Positions 7,375 to 14,316 of a stretch of 22,342 bases of DNA are shown here, piece after piece. A program made the translations under genes and the position numbers. The DNA lies in IMG/VR virus record IMGVR_UViG_3300038701_001827, positions 1-22,342 of that record; one strand, given 5' to 3'. The notes beneath the pieces were generated by a model. That model had not been told where the DNA came from and did no database searches. It saw only the letters and a program-made list of their open reading frames with translations. This DNA comes from a virus. The stretch's first letter is position 1. Each line of letters starts with the position of its first letter.

Positions 7375-7938
7375 TCACTCCGCCGCCATCTTTTCCGTGT
7401 TCCCCGATCCGCTCTTGCCCTTGAACCCCTCGGGCGTCTCCCAATGGATTACGTCGGCAATGACCTCGACCACGTTCACGGCTAGGGAAACATCGTCGCC
7501 CAGCAGCACTAGCGCGCGGTCGCCGGGATGCACGCGCAGGGCCTCGCGGCGTTCGGCCTCCAATTCCTCGGCAACGGTCGGCATCCCGAGAAACGTCCGC
7601 ACGTCGTCCTCTGACGCGATATAGGGGACCGGCCCCCAATCGGACGGCTTGGTAACGACGCCGGTAATGACCCGCTGTCGCCGCAGTTCGGCCCATGCCG
7701 GGGCGTGGCGGAATTTGGCGAAGAGATACCCGGCAACCTGCGGCACGTCTGCGCGCTGTGTGCGGCCATGTGCGTCCCGCCAGATGCGTTCGCGGGTTGG
7801 GTAGGCCACATGCACGCCAGCGGTGTTCAGGCGGTCGCGTTTGGCGCTCTCCTGCCCGCTCATGACGCGCAGGATGTGCCATAGGGGTTCGTCCAGGCGC
7901 GCGCCGGTCAGGCGGGTGAGGATTGGCGTCTGTCTCAA
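7375..7938 (-). CDS. NusG/RfaH-like transcription elongation (antitermination) factor
   Basis: A 187-aa protein if started at TTG 7938, which overlaps the upstream stop as TTGA and follows a strong AAGGAGGGAGAG site; no ATG lies nearby. Residues 19-95 match the NusG N-terminal domain: LWHILRVMSGQESAKRDRL, then AGVHVAYPTRERIWRD, then PQVAGYLFAKF (66-76), then VITGVV (90-95). Around residues 135-147, RVHPGDRALVLLG resembles the start of a KOW domain. NusG proteins bind the RNA polymerase clamp and suppress pausing. The ribosomal-protein-like signature and length fit specialised NusG paralogues. As the last gene of the early operon, just before the late genes, it is a candidate late-gene antiterminator. 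Its substrate is inferred. Confidence 0.78.
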   Translation of the reverse strand: MRQTPILTRLTGARLDEPLWHILRVMSGQESAKRDRLNTAGVHVAYPTRERIWRDAHGRTQRADVPQVAGYLFAKFRHAPAWAELRRQRVITGVVTKPSDWGPVPYIASEDDVRTFLGMPTVAEELEAERREALRVHPGDRALVLLGDDVSLAVNVVEVIADVIHWETPEGFKGKSGSGNTEKMAAE

Positions 7939-8231
7939 CTCTCTCCCTCCTTGAGCGCGGCGCGGGCGCGCTTGCCATAGTCTTCGCTGTATACGTTCCA
8001 CGGGCTGACCCCTGGGTCGGCTGCAATCGAACCGTAGAAGGTCAACGCCCCCTCCAGCATCTTCACCCGCTCGCGCAGGCGGGCGATTTCGGCCTTGTGC
8101 AGGTCTTCGCGGATGTAGGGGATGACGGGTTCCGACGCATACTTAGGGTCTTCAAACGGCCCCCTTACATGCGGGCAGTCACCCGCTTCTGTATCCCCAT
8201 CAAGCCAAATCCGCTCCGGTGCTTCGCTCAT
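7935..8231 (-). CDS. Phage protein with ERIW...YIREDL pattern
   Basis: A 98-aa protein beginning MSEAPERIWLDGDTEAGDCP, with EPVIPYIREDLHKAEIARL in the middle and a C-terminal KRARAALKEGES tail. The segment from about 42 to 65 is a heptad-like helix. Proteins with this opening and the YIRxDL segment are common, uncharacterised early-region proteins in rhizobial and rhodobacterial phages. It is coupled at both ends: ATGA with the gene before it and TTGA with the NusG-like gene after it. Function is unknown. Confidence 0.75.
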   Translation of the reverse strand: MSEAPERIWLDGDTEAGDCPHVRGPFEDPKYASEPVIPYIREDLHKAEIARLRERVKMLEGALTFYGSIAADPGVSPWNVYSEDYGKRARAALKEGES

Positions 8232-8467
8232 TGCCCTGCCCCTATCATCGCTTTCAGAATGCTGTCCTTGGCGTATTCAAGCGCGCCCAAGATGTGCCAG
8301 CCGTTGGCGAAGTCGCTCACCCGGAAATACGTCCCGTCGTCCGCCATGTTGGCCGCGAATACGAGGCCCGTGACTTCGCCGCGCTCCGCTTGGTCGAGAA
8401 CCCCCCGGATTTCGTCGATGGTGGCTTGGTCGATGACCTGCGGGCGTTTGATGGCTGCGATGGTCAT
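8228..8467 (-). CDS. Hypothetical early protein, 79 aa
   Basis: Seventy-nine residues, beginning MTIAAIKRPQVIDQATIDEI and containing GVLDQAERGEVTGLVFAANM and FRVSDFANGWHILGALEYAK. The beta-alpha layout (GEVTGLVFAANMADDGTYFRVSDF then a C-terminal helix) recalls small phage proteins with a GxxxGLxxxxxxxDGxxxxxxSG core. No catalytic residues are visible. ATGA overlaps at both ends place it inside the early operon. Function is not recognised. Confidence 0.7.
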   Translation of the reverse strand: MTIAAIKRPQVIDQATIDEIRGVLDQAERGEVTGLVFAANMADDGTYFRVSDFANGWHILGALEYAKDSILKAMIGAGQ

Positions 8468-8745
8468 TGCCCCGCCTCCCTTTTTGCGGCTTCACCGGCC
8501 AGCGCGGCATAGGCTGCGCCGTCAATGAAGCTGTCTGCGCTGTATGCGCCCTGGTTGCTGCGTGTCATTTTCAGCACCTCCATGAATTGCCAGCCCTGTT
8601 GCTCGGTCATGCTGTGGCCGGTGATGGCGTTGAAGGCGGCGACGGTCGCCGCCATGCTGCGTTCCCCTTGCGGCTTGTCGTAGGTCACGGCGCGGGCGTG
8701 CATGGCCTCTGCGGCGTCTGTGAGGATGTCTTGGGCTGTGGTCAT
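8464..8745 (-). CDS. DUF6378-type phage protein
   Basis: A 93-aa protein started at ATG 8745, which overlaps the methyltransferase stop by ATGA; a longer upstream reading would run into that gene. It begins MTTAQDILTDAAEAMHARAV and holds the motifs TYDKPQGERSM, FNAITGHSMTEQQGWQFMEVLKMTRS and SFIDGAAYAALAGE. These are the hallmarks of the DUF6378 family of small helical phage proteins: the YDxPxGERSM and the KxxR...D...DGxAYxAL blocks. The family's biochemical role is not established; a nucleotide-related role has been suspected because of the layout. Confidence 0.8.
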   Translation of the reverse strand: MTTAQDILTDAAEAMHARAVTYDKPQGERSMAATVAAFNAITGHSMTEQQGWQFMEVLKMTRSNQGAYSADSFIDGAAYAALAGEAAKREAGQ

Positions 8746-9383
8746 TGGACGGTCTCCGGATAGTCGCCGGGGCGCTCTAGCGCCTTCCTGCACGGAGGAA
8801 TCCAGTCAAACGCTGGCCTTCCTCCTCGCGCGTTATTGCGCCAGACCAGCCAGCAATAGGCCGTTGCAGTGCTGCCCTTGGCGCTCAACTTGCCCTTGTG
8901 CATGACAACGCGCTCCGTGAATTGCAGAATGTCGGACGGCGGGGCATCCCGGAAAAGCGCGTTGAATCGACCCGCGCTTTGAAGGAAAGCCGTTCGAACA
9001 ATGACGGCGACACCGTGGCGGCTTGTGTTGCGCGCCTGTTGGATAAATTGCTGCGCCAACCGAAAGGGCGGATTTGTGATCGTCCAGCCGACTACGCCCA
9101 TCCCTGTCGGGTCTTCGAGATAATCCGCGACGGGGAACCCCGCGCCGTAATCGTGGATATCAGACGCCTGCACCTCGGCGAAGTATTCCCGCAGCGGCTT
9201 GACCATGTGTCCCCGGTTTGCCGCTGGCTCGCGACAAGTCATGCTGCCCAGATCATACCCCATGTCCTTGACCCACTCGCAGAGCGCGCGTGTTGCCCAC
9301 GGCGGCGTGGGGAAGTCATCCAAGCTGTCGGCGGCTTCGACTCTTGTCGCCATAACGGCGTTTGATCGGTTTTGCGGTTTCAT
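8742..9383 (-). CDS. DNA N6-adenine methyltransferase
   Basis: A 213-aa class I methyltransferase. The SAM-binding motif I region is CREPAANRGHM (residues 50-60), followed by VQASDIHDYGAG with the acidic residue that contacts SAM. The catalytic motif IV is TITNPPF at 101-107, the NPPF type of N6-adenine enzymes. YCWLVW near residue 180 is the usual late motif. GGAGG precedes ATG 9383. It lacks a separate target-recognition domain and a partner nuclease, so it is an orphan enzyme that probably protects phage DNA from host restriction or modulates early gene expression. It is coupled by ATGA to both neighbours. Confidence 0.85.
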   Translation of the reverse strand: MKPQNRSNAVMATRVEAADSLDDFPTPPWATRALCEWVKDMGYDLGSMTCREPAANRGHMVKPLREYFAEVQASDIHDYGAGFPVADYLEDPTGMGVVGWTITNPPFRLAQQFIQQARNTSRHGVAVIVRTAFLQSAGRFNALFRDAPPSDILQFTERVVMHKGKLSAKGSTATAYCWLVWRNNARGGRPAFDWIPPCRKALERPGDYPETVQ

Positions 9384-9610
9384 GCCTCCAGCCTCTCACG
9401 CGCGTCCACACGCCCCCACTCCGGCGCAGTCACGAGACCCAGATACGCCAGATAGCCCAGATGCGCGCGGACGGTCGCGGGCGGGCTGCCAGTGATTTGC
9501 GCCACCCTCCACAGGTCTAGCGCACAGCCGCATTCGGGCAGGGCGCGGAATGTGGTCTGCACCTCGGGGGAGAGGGCCGCCAGTTTTGCGCGTCGTTCCT
9601 CGGGGGTCAT
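9380..9610 (-). CDS. Small winged-helix protein, 76 aa
   Basis: Started at ATG 9610, which overlaps the stop of the upstream gene by ATGA; a longer frame from 9715 lies inside that gene. The 76-aa product begins MTPEERRAKLAALSPEVQTT. Residues about 33-62 (LWRVAQITGSPPATVRAHLGYLAYLGLV) fit a winged helix with recognition helix PPATVRAHLGYL, followed by a wing-like TAPEWGRV. It is probably DNA-binding, as a replication accessory or regulator. It resembles in build the 121-aa wHTH protein two genes upstream. Confidence 0.7.
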   Translation of the reverse strand: MTPEERRAKLAALSPEVQTTFRALPECGCALDLWRVAQITGSPPATVRAHLGYLAYLGLVTAPEWGRVDARERLEA

Positions 9611-9804
9611 GTCGCTTGTTCCTTGGCCCGGCTCAATACCTCGGCAATCATTGCCTCTGCTTCTTCCAGGTCCTTCGTGTGAAAAAGCTGGCCATCCCGC
9701 GCTAGCCGCGCCCACCTCCCTTTTTCAAAGCTGACCCCAACGCCATAAACCGGCTCTAGGGTCGTCGTATCAATCATGCTGTCAATTCTGGTTCTGATGC
9801 TCAT
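9607..9804 (-). CDS. Hypothetical early protein, 65 aa
   Basis: ATG 9804 overlaps the stop of the preceding gene by ATGA. The 65-aa product begins MSIRTRIDSMIDTTTLEPVY and has a beta-rich centre (GVGVSFEKGRWARLARDGQLFHT) followed by the helix KDLEEAEAMIAEVLSRA. The last residues AKEQAT are the same as those of the preceding protein, because the stop/start junction is duplicated. No family is recognised. Confidence 0.65.
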   Translation of the reverse strand: MSIRTRIDSMIDTTTLEPVYGVGVSFEKGRWARLARDGQLFHTKDLEEAEAMIAEVLSRAKEQAT

Positions 9805-9992
9805 GTCGCTTGCTCCTTGGCCCACCACGGGCCTTCGCTGAGGTTTGCGGGGTTGCCCGCCCAATGGCCCACGGACCAGAGCGCAACGAATGTCACGAAC
9901 GTTGTCAGATCGCGGGCAGCGGACTGCCGCCACGTTTCGGTGATCAGTGCGACGTGCGTCTTTTTTCCTTTTTCAGCGTATTCCTCGATCAT
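9801..9992 (-). CDS. Small protein with one hydrophobic segment, 63 aa
   Basis: ATG 9992 overlaps the stop of the preceding wHTH gene by ATGA. The product begins MIEEYAEKGKKTHVALITET and contains DLTTFVTFVALWSVGHWAGN, a likely single membrane span at about 28-46, then ends GPWWAKEQAT. It is probably a small inner-membrane protein with its charged N-terminus in the cytoplasm. Function is unknown; small membrane proteins in early phage operons often act on host functions or superinfection, but nothing here shows that. Confidence 0.6.
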   Translation of the reverse strand: MIEEYAEKGKKTHVALITETWRQSAARDLTTFVTFVALWSVGHWAGNPANLSEGPWWAKEQAT

Positions 9993-10354
9993 GTCTTTTT
10001 CTCCTTTACGTCGTAGATAAACGGCTTGTGCTTGTGCGTGCGCACCCGATCCACGCGGCCCTGCATCCAGAGGCGGTGCAGGTGCGTGGCAACCGTGCTG
10101 TGATGCATGTCCAGCGTGCGCGCGATCTGAGCCGCCGTGCTGTCCGGGTGGACGTCCAGCTTTGCCAGGATCAGCTTGGCGGTTTCCTCCCGGCTTCCGG
10201 TGACATGCACGCCGGTCTGCTGGGGCTTGCGATTGCTCCACCCTTCGGAGCGGCGAAAGTCGCGCCATGCCCTGCCGTACTCCTCCTCGTTCTCGGGAAC
10301 CGGCTTTGCGGGTGCGACCGGCAGGCCGGTCAGGCGTGGTGGTGCTGCGTTCAT
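9989..10354 (-). CDS. Winged-helix DNA-binding protein, 121 aa
   Basis: Started at ATG 10354 with AGGGAA upstream; a GTG six codons earlier is possible. The C-terminal half holds a clear winged helix: AKLILAKLDVHPDSTAAQIARTLDMHHSTVATHLHRLWMQGRVDRVRTHKHKPF. It has helix 2 STAAQIARTL, recognition helix HHSTVATHLHRL and a basic wing. The N-terminal half is Pro-rich with EYGRAWRDFRRSEGWS. It is probably a transcription or replication regulator of the phage; the DNA target is unknown. The gene starts after a gap of about 35 bases, one of the few breaks in the early operon, so it may have its own weak promoter. Confidence 0.7.
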   Translation of the reverse strand: MNAAPPRLTGLPVAPAKPVPENEEEYGRAWRDFRRSEGWSNRKPQQTGVHVTGSREETAKLILAKLDVHPDSTAAQIARTLDMHHSTVATHLHRLWMQGRVDRVRTHKHKPFIYDVKEKKT

Positions 10355-10389
10355 TCTTGGGTTCCCTATCACTACGTATAAACGTTGCT

Positions 10390-10701
10390 CTACTTGGTCT
10401 TGCTGGATGGTGAGCGCTTGAGAGAAGGCATAGGACGACTAGCCCCAGCGATTGCCGAGGTTAGTCCCCATGCCTCCACGATCTTGCTGGCCGGAGCCGC
10501 GCCGTCGCTTTGGCCCTGCCGTGGCTGCACATGCCCGGTCAGGTTGGCCGCTACTTTCGACGCGTCTTGTGCTGCGCCGGGAACCGGGCTTCGGCCTTTC
10601 GGACTGCCCTTGGCATCTGGTTCCGCCCCACGGTATGCCTGTCGCCTGCACCGCCGCCGTCCAGTCAAAACCGACCGGCGCAGGCCATGAACACGCGTCA
10701 T
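10390..10701 (-). CDS. Basic hypothetical protein, 103 aa
   Basis: ATG 10701 overlaps the stop of the upstream gene by ATGA. The 103-aa product begins MTRVHGLRRSVLTGRRRCRR and is rich in Arg, Ala, Gly and Ser, ending with KIVEAWGLTSAIAGASRPMP and a Ser/Lys tail. The composition is close to what an out-of-frame reading of GC-rich DNA gives, so support rests mainly on the overlap and on the absence of a better frame in the interval. If real, its strongly basic N-terminus suggests nucleic-acid binding. Confidence 0.45.
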   Translation of the reverse strand: MTRVHGLRRSVLTGRRRCRRQAYRGAEPDAKGSPKGRSPVPGAAQDASKVAANLTGHVQPRQGQSDGAAPASKIVEAWGLTSAIAGASRPMPSLKRSPSSKTK

Positions 10702-11084
10702 GGCGGCGGTTCCTCCTTCTGTGCGTGCGCCAGGAAGGCCTTGCGGTCCTTGTCGCTCATGACCTGCCACAGGTTCCAGAAGATGCGCTTGCGGGCGCGG
10801 GGCGCGAACGTGGCGCGTTCGATCCTGCGAAGCGCCGCAGATGCGTAGATCTCCAATTCCATCGGCGTGGCGGTATCGGCCCACCACCGGGCATCCTCCC
10901 GCATGTCGCCAAAGGCATCGAAACGCGGCGCACCAGCGCCCACAGTGTCCAGCGCCCCGCACAGGGCCTCGCCAATAGCCCGACGTCCGTTAGGCAGGCG
11001 CTCTGCGGCATCTAGCGCGGCATTCAGGGCACGAATGCATCCGCCCCATGCTGCCGCCTCTTTGATCGGTGCTTGGTCCGTCAT
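10698..11084 (-). CDS. Hypothetical early protein, 128 aa
   Basis: A 128-aa helical protein beginning MTDQAPIKEAAAWGGCIRAL and containing DMREDARWWADTATPMELEI and RKRIFWNLWQVMSDKDRKAF. The segment EDARWWADTATPMELEIYASAALRRI is a block seen in small early proteins of rhodobacterial prophages next to helicase genes. It starts by ATGA overlap with the helicase stop. A replication-accessory role is suggested only by the neighbourhood. Confidence 0.72.
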   Translation of the reverse strand: MTDQAPIKEAAAWGGCIRALNAALDAAERLPNGRRAIGEALCGALDTVGAGAPRFDAFGDMREDARWWADTATPMELEIYASAALRRIERATFAPRARKRIFWNLWQVMSDKDRKAFLAHAQKEEPPP

Positions 11085-12637
11085 GCCGCCCCCCGCTTCC
11101 GAAAGCGCTTGACCTCGCGGTCAATCAGGCTGTCAGCAGATGGATCGGTGAGCGCAGGCACCGGGGAGTCAAACCACCCGACCGGCAACTTACTGGTTGG
11201 GTAGACGCCCCGGAAAATGCCATAGGCCCATTTGCGCGCGTGCTGTTCGCCCTTGCGCGTCCGCTGCGAGGTATAGGCAAGCGCTGCGTCCCAGATCTTG
11301 CGAGGCTCGCCCAGAACGTCGGCGCGAAGGCCAGCGCGGGGCTGCAGGGCCGAGGATAGCTTGAACTCCTGCAAGCTGCCCTCGACCTCCTGGATGTTCG
11401 ACCGTGGCGGGCGCTCCCATCCGCAGACCGTGCAGGTATGCGCCCGCATTGCGCCGCTGCACTCATCGCAGACAACCGCCTCTTTCGCCGCCTCGCTGCG
11501 TTCGCGGGGCTTGGCGTCGTGAGCCTCTGCCTTGTCCAAGGCCCCCACGCCGTTTTCCCAGACGTCGAAGGTGTCCAGTGCAAAGCGCTCGATGTTGCCC
11601 GAGTGGCAGAGCCACAGCGCCTTGTCCTTGCCGGGATGGATGCGCATCACACGCCCGATCTCCTGCATGTGGCTGCTGAGGCTCTTGCGGTAGGGCTTGC
11701 AGGAGATGCCAACGCGCACGTCTGGCACATCGAACCCCTTGGTCAGGACACCGCAGGACACCAGACCATGAATGGCACTGTCTGGCTTCCTGAACTCTTC
11801 GATCTTTGCGGCGCGCTCTTCGTCGCTCTTGTCCAGATAGCTGACCTGCTGGAAATTGTATCCCGCCGCACCGAATGCCGCGCACAACTCCCGGCCATGC
11901 TCGACCGTGGGGGAAAACACGATGGTTTTCACCGGCCCGCCGAAATGCTCAGTCGTTTTGCCGACCCATTCGGACACGACGTCGCCAATGATCTGGATGC
12001 CCGCCGATGTTGCCGAGGCGTCGGAAAATTCGCCGTAGCTGTTCAGGCCAAGGTCCGCGTCCTCTGGTGATTTGGCAACGTAGATTGTCGGCTCGATCAG
12101 GAACCCGTCGTCAATCAGCTTCCGGGTTGGAATGACGTTGACCAGCCCGTCCCAGAAATTCCCCATGCCCTTTGAAAAGGGGGTGGCTGTCAAGCCGACG
12201 ACAACCGCCTGAGGGTTGTTCTGGATGTATTCCAGCGTTGCCTTGTATTGCGCATGGCACTCGTCGTAGACGATCAGGTCCGGGTCGCGCGGAAGGACGC
12301 GGCGGGCCAGCGTCTGGATGCTGCACACCTGGACGTTTTCCCGAGGTGCGTAACGCTCGTGCATCCCCTGCAAGACACCGTGTCGGATGCCGTATTCGTC
12401 CAAGGTTGTCGATGTTTGGTTGACCAGCGCCACGCGGTCGACAAGGAACAGGGCGTAGCTTCCTTTGGCGCTGGCTTGGCGCAGAAGGTGCGCGGCGCAG
12501 ACGGTCTTTCCCGCCCCGGTTCCGGCGACAAGGATTTGCCGTTTCCTCCGTTCCCGGACCCCGTCCCGCAGTCCGTCGATGGCGTCTGACTGGTACGGGC
12601 GCAGTTGTATTTCCTTCGGGGCTTCAAAATTCAGCAC
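11081..12637 (-). CDS. SF2 DECH-box helicase with zinc motif
   Basis: A 518-aa ATP-dependent helicase. The Q-like motif LRPYQ is at 12-16, Walker A GTGAGKT at 39-45, motif II DECH at 125-128, motif III TATP at 150-153, motif V LTKGFDVPDV at 298-307 and motif VI QEIGRVMR at 325-332. A four-cysteine zinc motif follows (C390, C393, C402, C405 in CDEC...CTVC). This is the architecture of phage helicases of the T5/T7-unrelated SSL2-like group that unwind origins or recombination intermediates. The start is GTG 12637 behind GGGAGG, overlapping the preceding stop. No primase or polymerase is visible nearby, so replication probably uses host enzymes. Confidence 0.88.
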   Translation of the reverse strand: MLNFEAPKEIQLRPYQSDAIDGLRDGVRERRKRQILVAGTGAGKTVCAAHLLRQASAKGSYALFLVDRVALVNQTSTTLDEYGIRHGVLQGMHERYAPRENVQVCSIQTLARRVLPRDPDLIVYDECHAQYKATLEYIQNNPQAVVVGLTATPFSKGMGNFWDGLVNVIPTRKLIDDGFLIEPTIYVAKSPEDADLGLNSYGEFSDASATSAGIQIIGDVVSEWVGKTTEHFGGPVKTIVFSPTVEHGRELCAAFGAAGYNFQQVSYLDKSDEERAAKIEEFRKPDSAIHGLVSCGVLTKGFDVPDVRVGISCKPYRKSLSSHMQEIGRVMRIHPGKDKALWLCHSGNIERFALDTFDVWENGVGALDKAEAHDAKPRERSEAAKEAVVCDECSGAMRAHTCTVCGWERPPRSNIQEVEGSLQEFKLSSALQPRAGLRADVLGEPRKIWDAALAYTSQRTRKGEQHARKWAYGIFRGVYPTSKLPVGWFDSPVPALTDPSADSLIDREVKRFRKRGAA

Positions 12638-12882
12638 GTCATGACCTCCCGATATGCTTCGGCTTCAGCTTCGGAACGGGGTTGCCCGCCGTCAAATTCG
12701 CGGATTGCCGCCCGCTCTTCCCATTCGTCGTATTGCAGCCACATTTCCCGCATCAGGTCCGCGCGATGCTCTCGGACCCATTCCAGAGCCTCGGCAGAAA
12801 GCCGCCCGCGACGGAGCGTGATGCTCCACTTGTCGCGGATGACCTCGCCACCGTGGGCGCGTATGCGGTCAACGATGCTCAC
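12631..12882 (-). CDS. TubC-docking-like small protein, 83 aa
   Basis: An 83-aa protein beginning MSIVDRIRAHGGEVIRDKWS, continuing ITLRRGRLSAEALEWVREHRADLMREMW, then EERAAIREFDGGQPRSEAEAEA. The first 45 residues have the pattern of the TubC N-terminal docking fold (helix, beta hairpin, helix, with LSxEALEWxRxHxADLM), used in phage early proteins as a small protein-interaction module. The EFDGGxPRxEAE tail is common in rhodobacterial phage and mobile-element proteins. ATGA overlap upstream; overlaps the helicase start downstream. A partner could be the helicase, which is inference. Confidence 0.72.
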   Translation of the reverse strand: MSIVDRIRAHGGEVIRDKWSITLRRGRLSAEALEWVREHRADLMREMWLQYDEWEERAAIREFDGGQPRSEAEAEAYREVMTC

Positions 12883-13700
12883 AGGGCGATTTCCTGCGCC
12901 TCGAATTGACGGCGCATTTCATCGCGTTCCTTTTCGGCCTGCTTCATGCGGTATTCGAAGCGCTTGGCCGTGGTCATGGCTTCGTCGCGCTTGAAGTTCG
13001 CCGCCAGCAATTGCTTGTGCTTGGCCGCCAGCTTTCGGGCGGGGTCGTCAGCGTCCGACAGTTCCTTGACCTGCTGTTTCAGGTCCGCGATTTCAGACCG
13101 CTGTGCCGCGATGCGCTTTTTTTGCTCCGCATCCGACAGGCGCAGGTTGACCCATTCATCTTCTCGCGCCTCGTCTGACAGACGGCGGTATTCGGCACGC
13201 AGTTTCGGGTTGTCCTCTTGCGTGTCCTGCGTCTGTGACGGCGCGGCTTTTTCGGCCTTATCGCCTGCAGCCAGGAGGTTGACGGTCACGCGCTTGTTTT
13301 CTTCCTCGACCTTTTCGCGCCACTCTCCGACGATGCCGTCAAATTCCCCTTCCGGTATCGCGGCGTATTTCCGCGCCCGATCCGCCAGCTTCTTGTCAAT
13401 GCCGACTTCTGACAACGTGGGGGCTTTGGAAATTGGGTTCGTTTTGGACCCGATTTCCTGAGACGGCCTCCCGGCGGTTGCCATGTTGCCATCAGCACGC
13501 TGCGCGGCCATCAATTCACCGATGCGGCGTTCGGCGCGGATCCGGATTTCTGCGGCTTGGACTTCCAACTGCTTGTTCTTTGCCTGCTTGGCATAGGCGC
13601 GCATGGCTTCGCTTTGGTCGCGGACTTCCTTGACCTCATCGATGCTGATTGCGTCTGCCATTGCGCGGCACGCCGCTTCATATCTCACAAGTTCAGTCAT
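12879..13700 (-). CDS. Coiled-coil phage protein, ParB-like N-terminal type
   Basis: A 273-aa protein started at ATG 13700, which overlaps the preceding stop (TGATG); a longer frame runs back over DUF1064 and is rejected. It begins MTELVRYEAACRAMADAISI and continues with DEVKEVRDQSEAMRAYAKQA and EIRIRAERRIGELMAAQ, then LSEVGIDKKLADRARKYAAIPEGEFDGIV. This block is shared by many phage and plasmid proteins and includes an HTH-like segment (about 95-125). From about 170 to the end it is a long charged coiled coil. It is probably DNA-binding and oligomeric; the role in replication or partition is not established. Confidence 0.7.
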   Translation of the reverse strand: MTELVRYEAACRAMADAISIDEVKEVRDQSEAMRAYAKQAKNKQLEVQAAEIRIRAERRIGELMAAQRADGNMATAGRPSQEIGSKTNPISKAPTLSEVGIDKKLADRARKYAAIPEGEFDGIVGEWREKVEEENKRVTVNLLAAGDKAEKAAPSQTQDTQEDNPKLRAEYRRLSDEAREDEWVNLRLSDAEQKKRIAAQRSEIADLKQQVKELSDADDPARKLAAKHKQLLAANFKRDEAMTTAKRFEYRMKQAEKERDEMRRQFEAQEIAL

Positions 13701-14032
13701 CAGCTTTCCTTGACCTCGATACCCATCGCCTGAGCCACAGCCCGGCGGACCTCGTAATCCCGTGTCGGTGTTCCCTTGGCGTCCTCGTAGACCTCTGCCC
13801 AATTCAGGCGGCGGTCCTCGTAGGTGAAATCCACGGTCATTTTCATCTGACGCCCGGTGCGGGTTTTGAGCGGCCCGTCGCGGCCTTGCAGGGGAATTTT
13901 CACCTGACGTTTCAGGTTGCGGATTTCCCCGCCCTTCTGCATCAGGACCAGTTCCGCCCACCGCCGGGCCTCGCGCAGGCTGTCGAAGCGGATGCCGTCA
14001 ACAACGGTCGAAACAGCGCCAAACTTGTTCAT
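13700..14032 (-). CDS. DUF1064 protein, putative nuclease
   Basis: A 110-aa protein beginning MNKFGAVSTVVDGIRFDSLR. The pattern KFGAxxxxxDGxxFDSxxEAxRxxEL (residues 3-29) followed by a beta strand LKRQVKIPL, then TVDFTYEDR and EVYEDAKG (about 66-87), is the DUF1064 signature. The conserved D...E/DxK arrangement (VDF...VYEDAKG) is like that of PD-(D/E)XK nucleases, so an endonuclease role, perhaps resolving recombination junctions, is likely but unproven for the family. It is coupled by ATGA to the HTH gene before it. Confidence 0.85.
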   Translation of the reverse strand: MNKFGAVSTVVDGIRFDSLREARRWAELVLMQKGGEIRNLKRQVKIPLQGRDGPLKTRTGRQMKMTVDFTYEDRRLNWAEVYEDAKGTPTRDYEVRRAVAQAMGIEVKES

Positions 14033-14316
14033 GCCAGCCCCTGTTCCTTGCGCCAGTTGTAGAGCGTGAATGACCGGACCCCGAGAGCATCGGAGACGGC
14101 CTCAAGCGTTTGGCGCTCCGAAAGAAGCTGCTGGAACGTTTCAGCCTTGAGCCAGTAGAGCGCGCGGGACTTGTTGCGCGGCAGGCCGTTCTGAGAGCGC
14201 CAGTATTGGACGCCAGACGGCCCAACATTGCCGAGAAGGTCAGCAATCTGCGCATCATTCGCACCCATGCGGTAATGGTGCAGGGCCAAGTCGTGATCGA
14301 TCTTGCGGGTGCTCAT
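14029..14316 (-). CDS. HTH DNA-binding protein, 95 aa
   Basis: A 95-aa protein beginning MSTRKIDHDLALHHYRMGAN with two HTH-like units: NDAQIADLLGNVGPSGVQYWRSQNGLP (about 20-46) and QTLEAVSDALGVRSFTLYNWRKEQGL (about 69-94). This looks like two resolvase/transposase-type HTH motifs in tandem, as in phage regulators or small terminase-type proteins. ATGA overlaps on both sides place it second in the leftward early operon. It is probably a transcription regulator or origin-binding protein. Confidence 0.72.
   Translation of the reverse strand: MSTRKIDHDLALHHYRMGANDAQIADLLGNVGPSGVQYWRSQNGLPRNKSRALYWLKAETFQQLLSERQTLEAVSDALGVRSFTLYNWRKEQGLA

Noticed and set aside
7021-7400. CRISPR array or rRNA fragment in the gap before terS
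   Set aside because: No regularly spaced repeats and no rRNA-like sequence are seen.
7367-8026. A 219-codon minus-strand frame overlapping the NusG-like gene
   Set aside because: Arg/Pro/His-rich out-of-frame composition; the neighbouring frame carries the NusG motifs.
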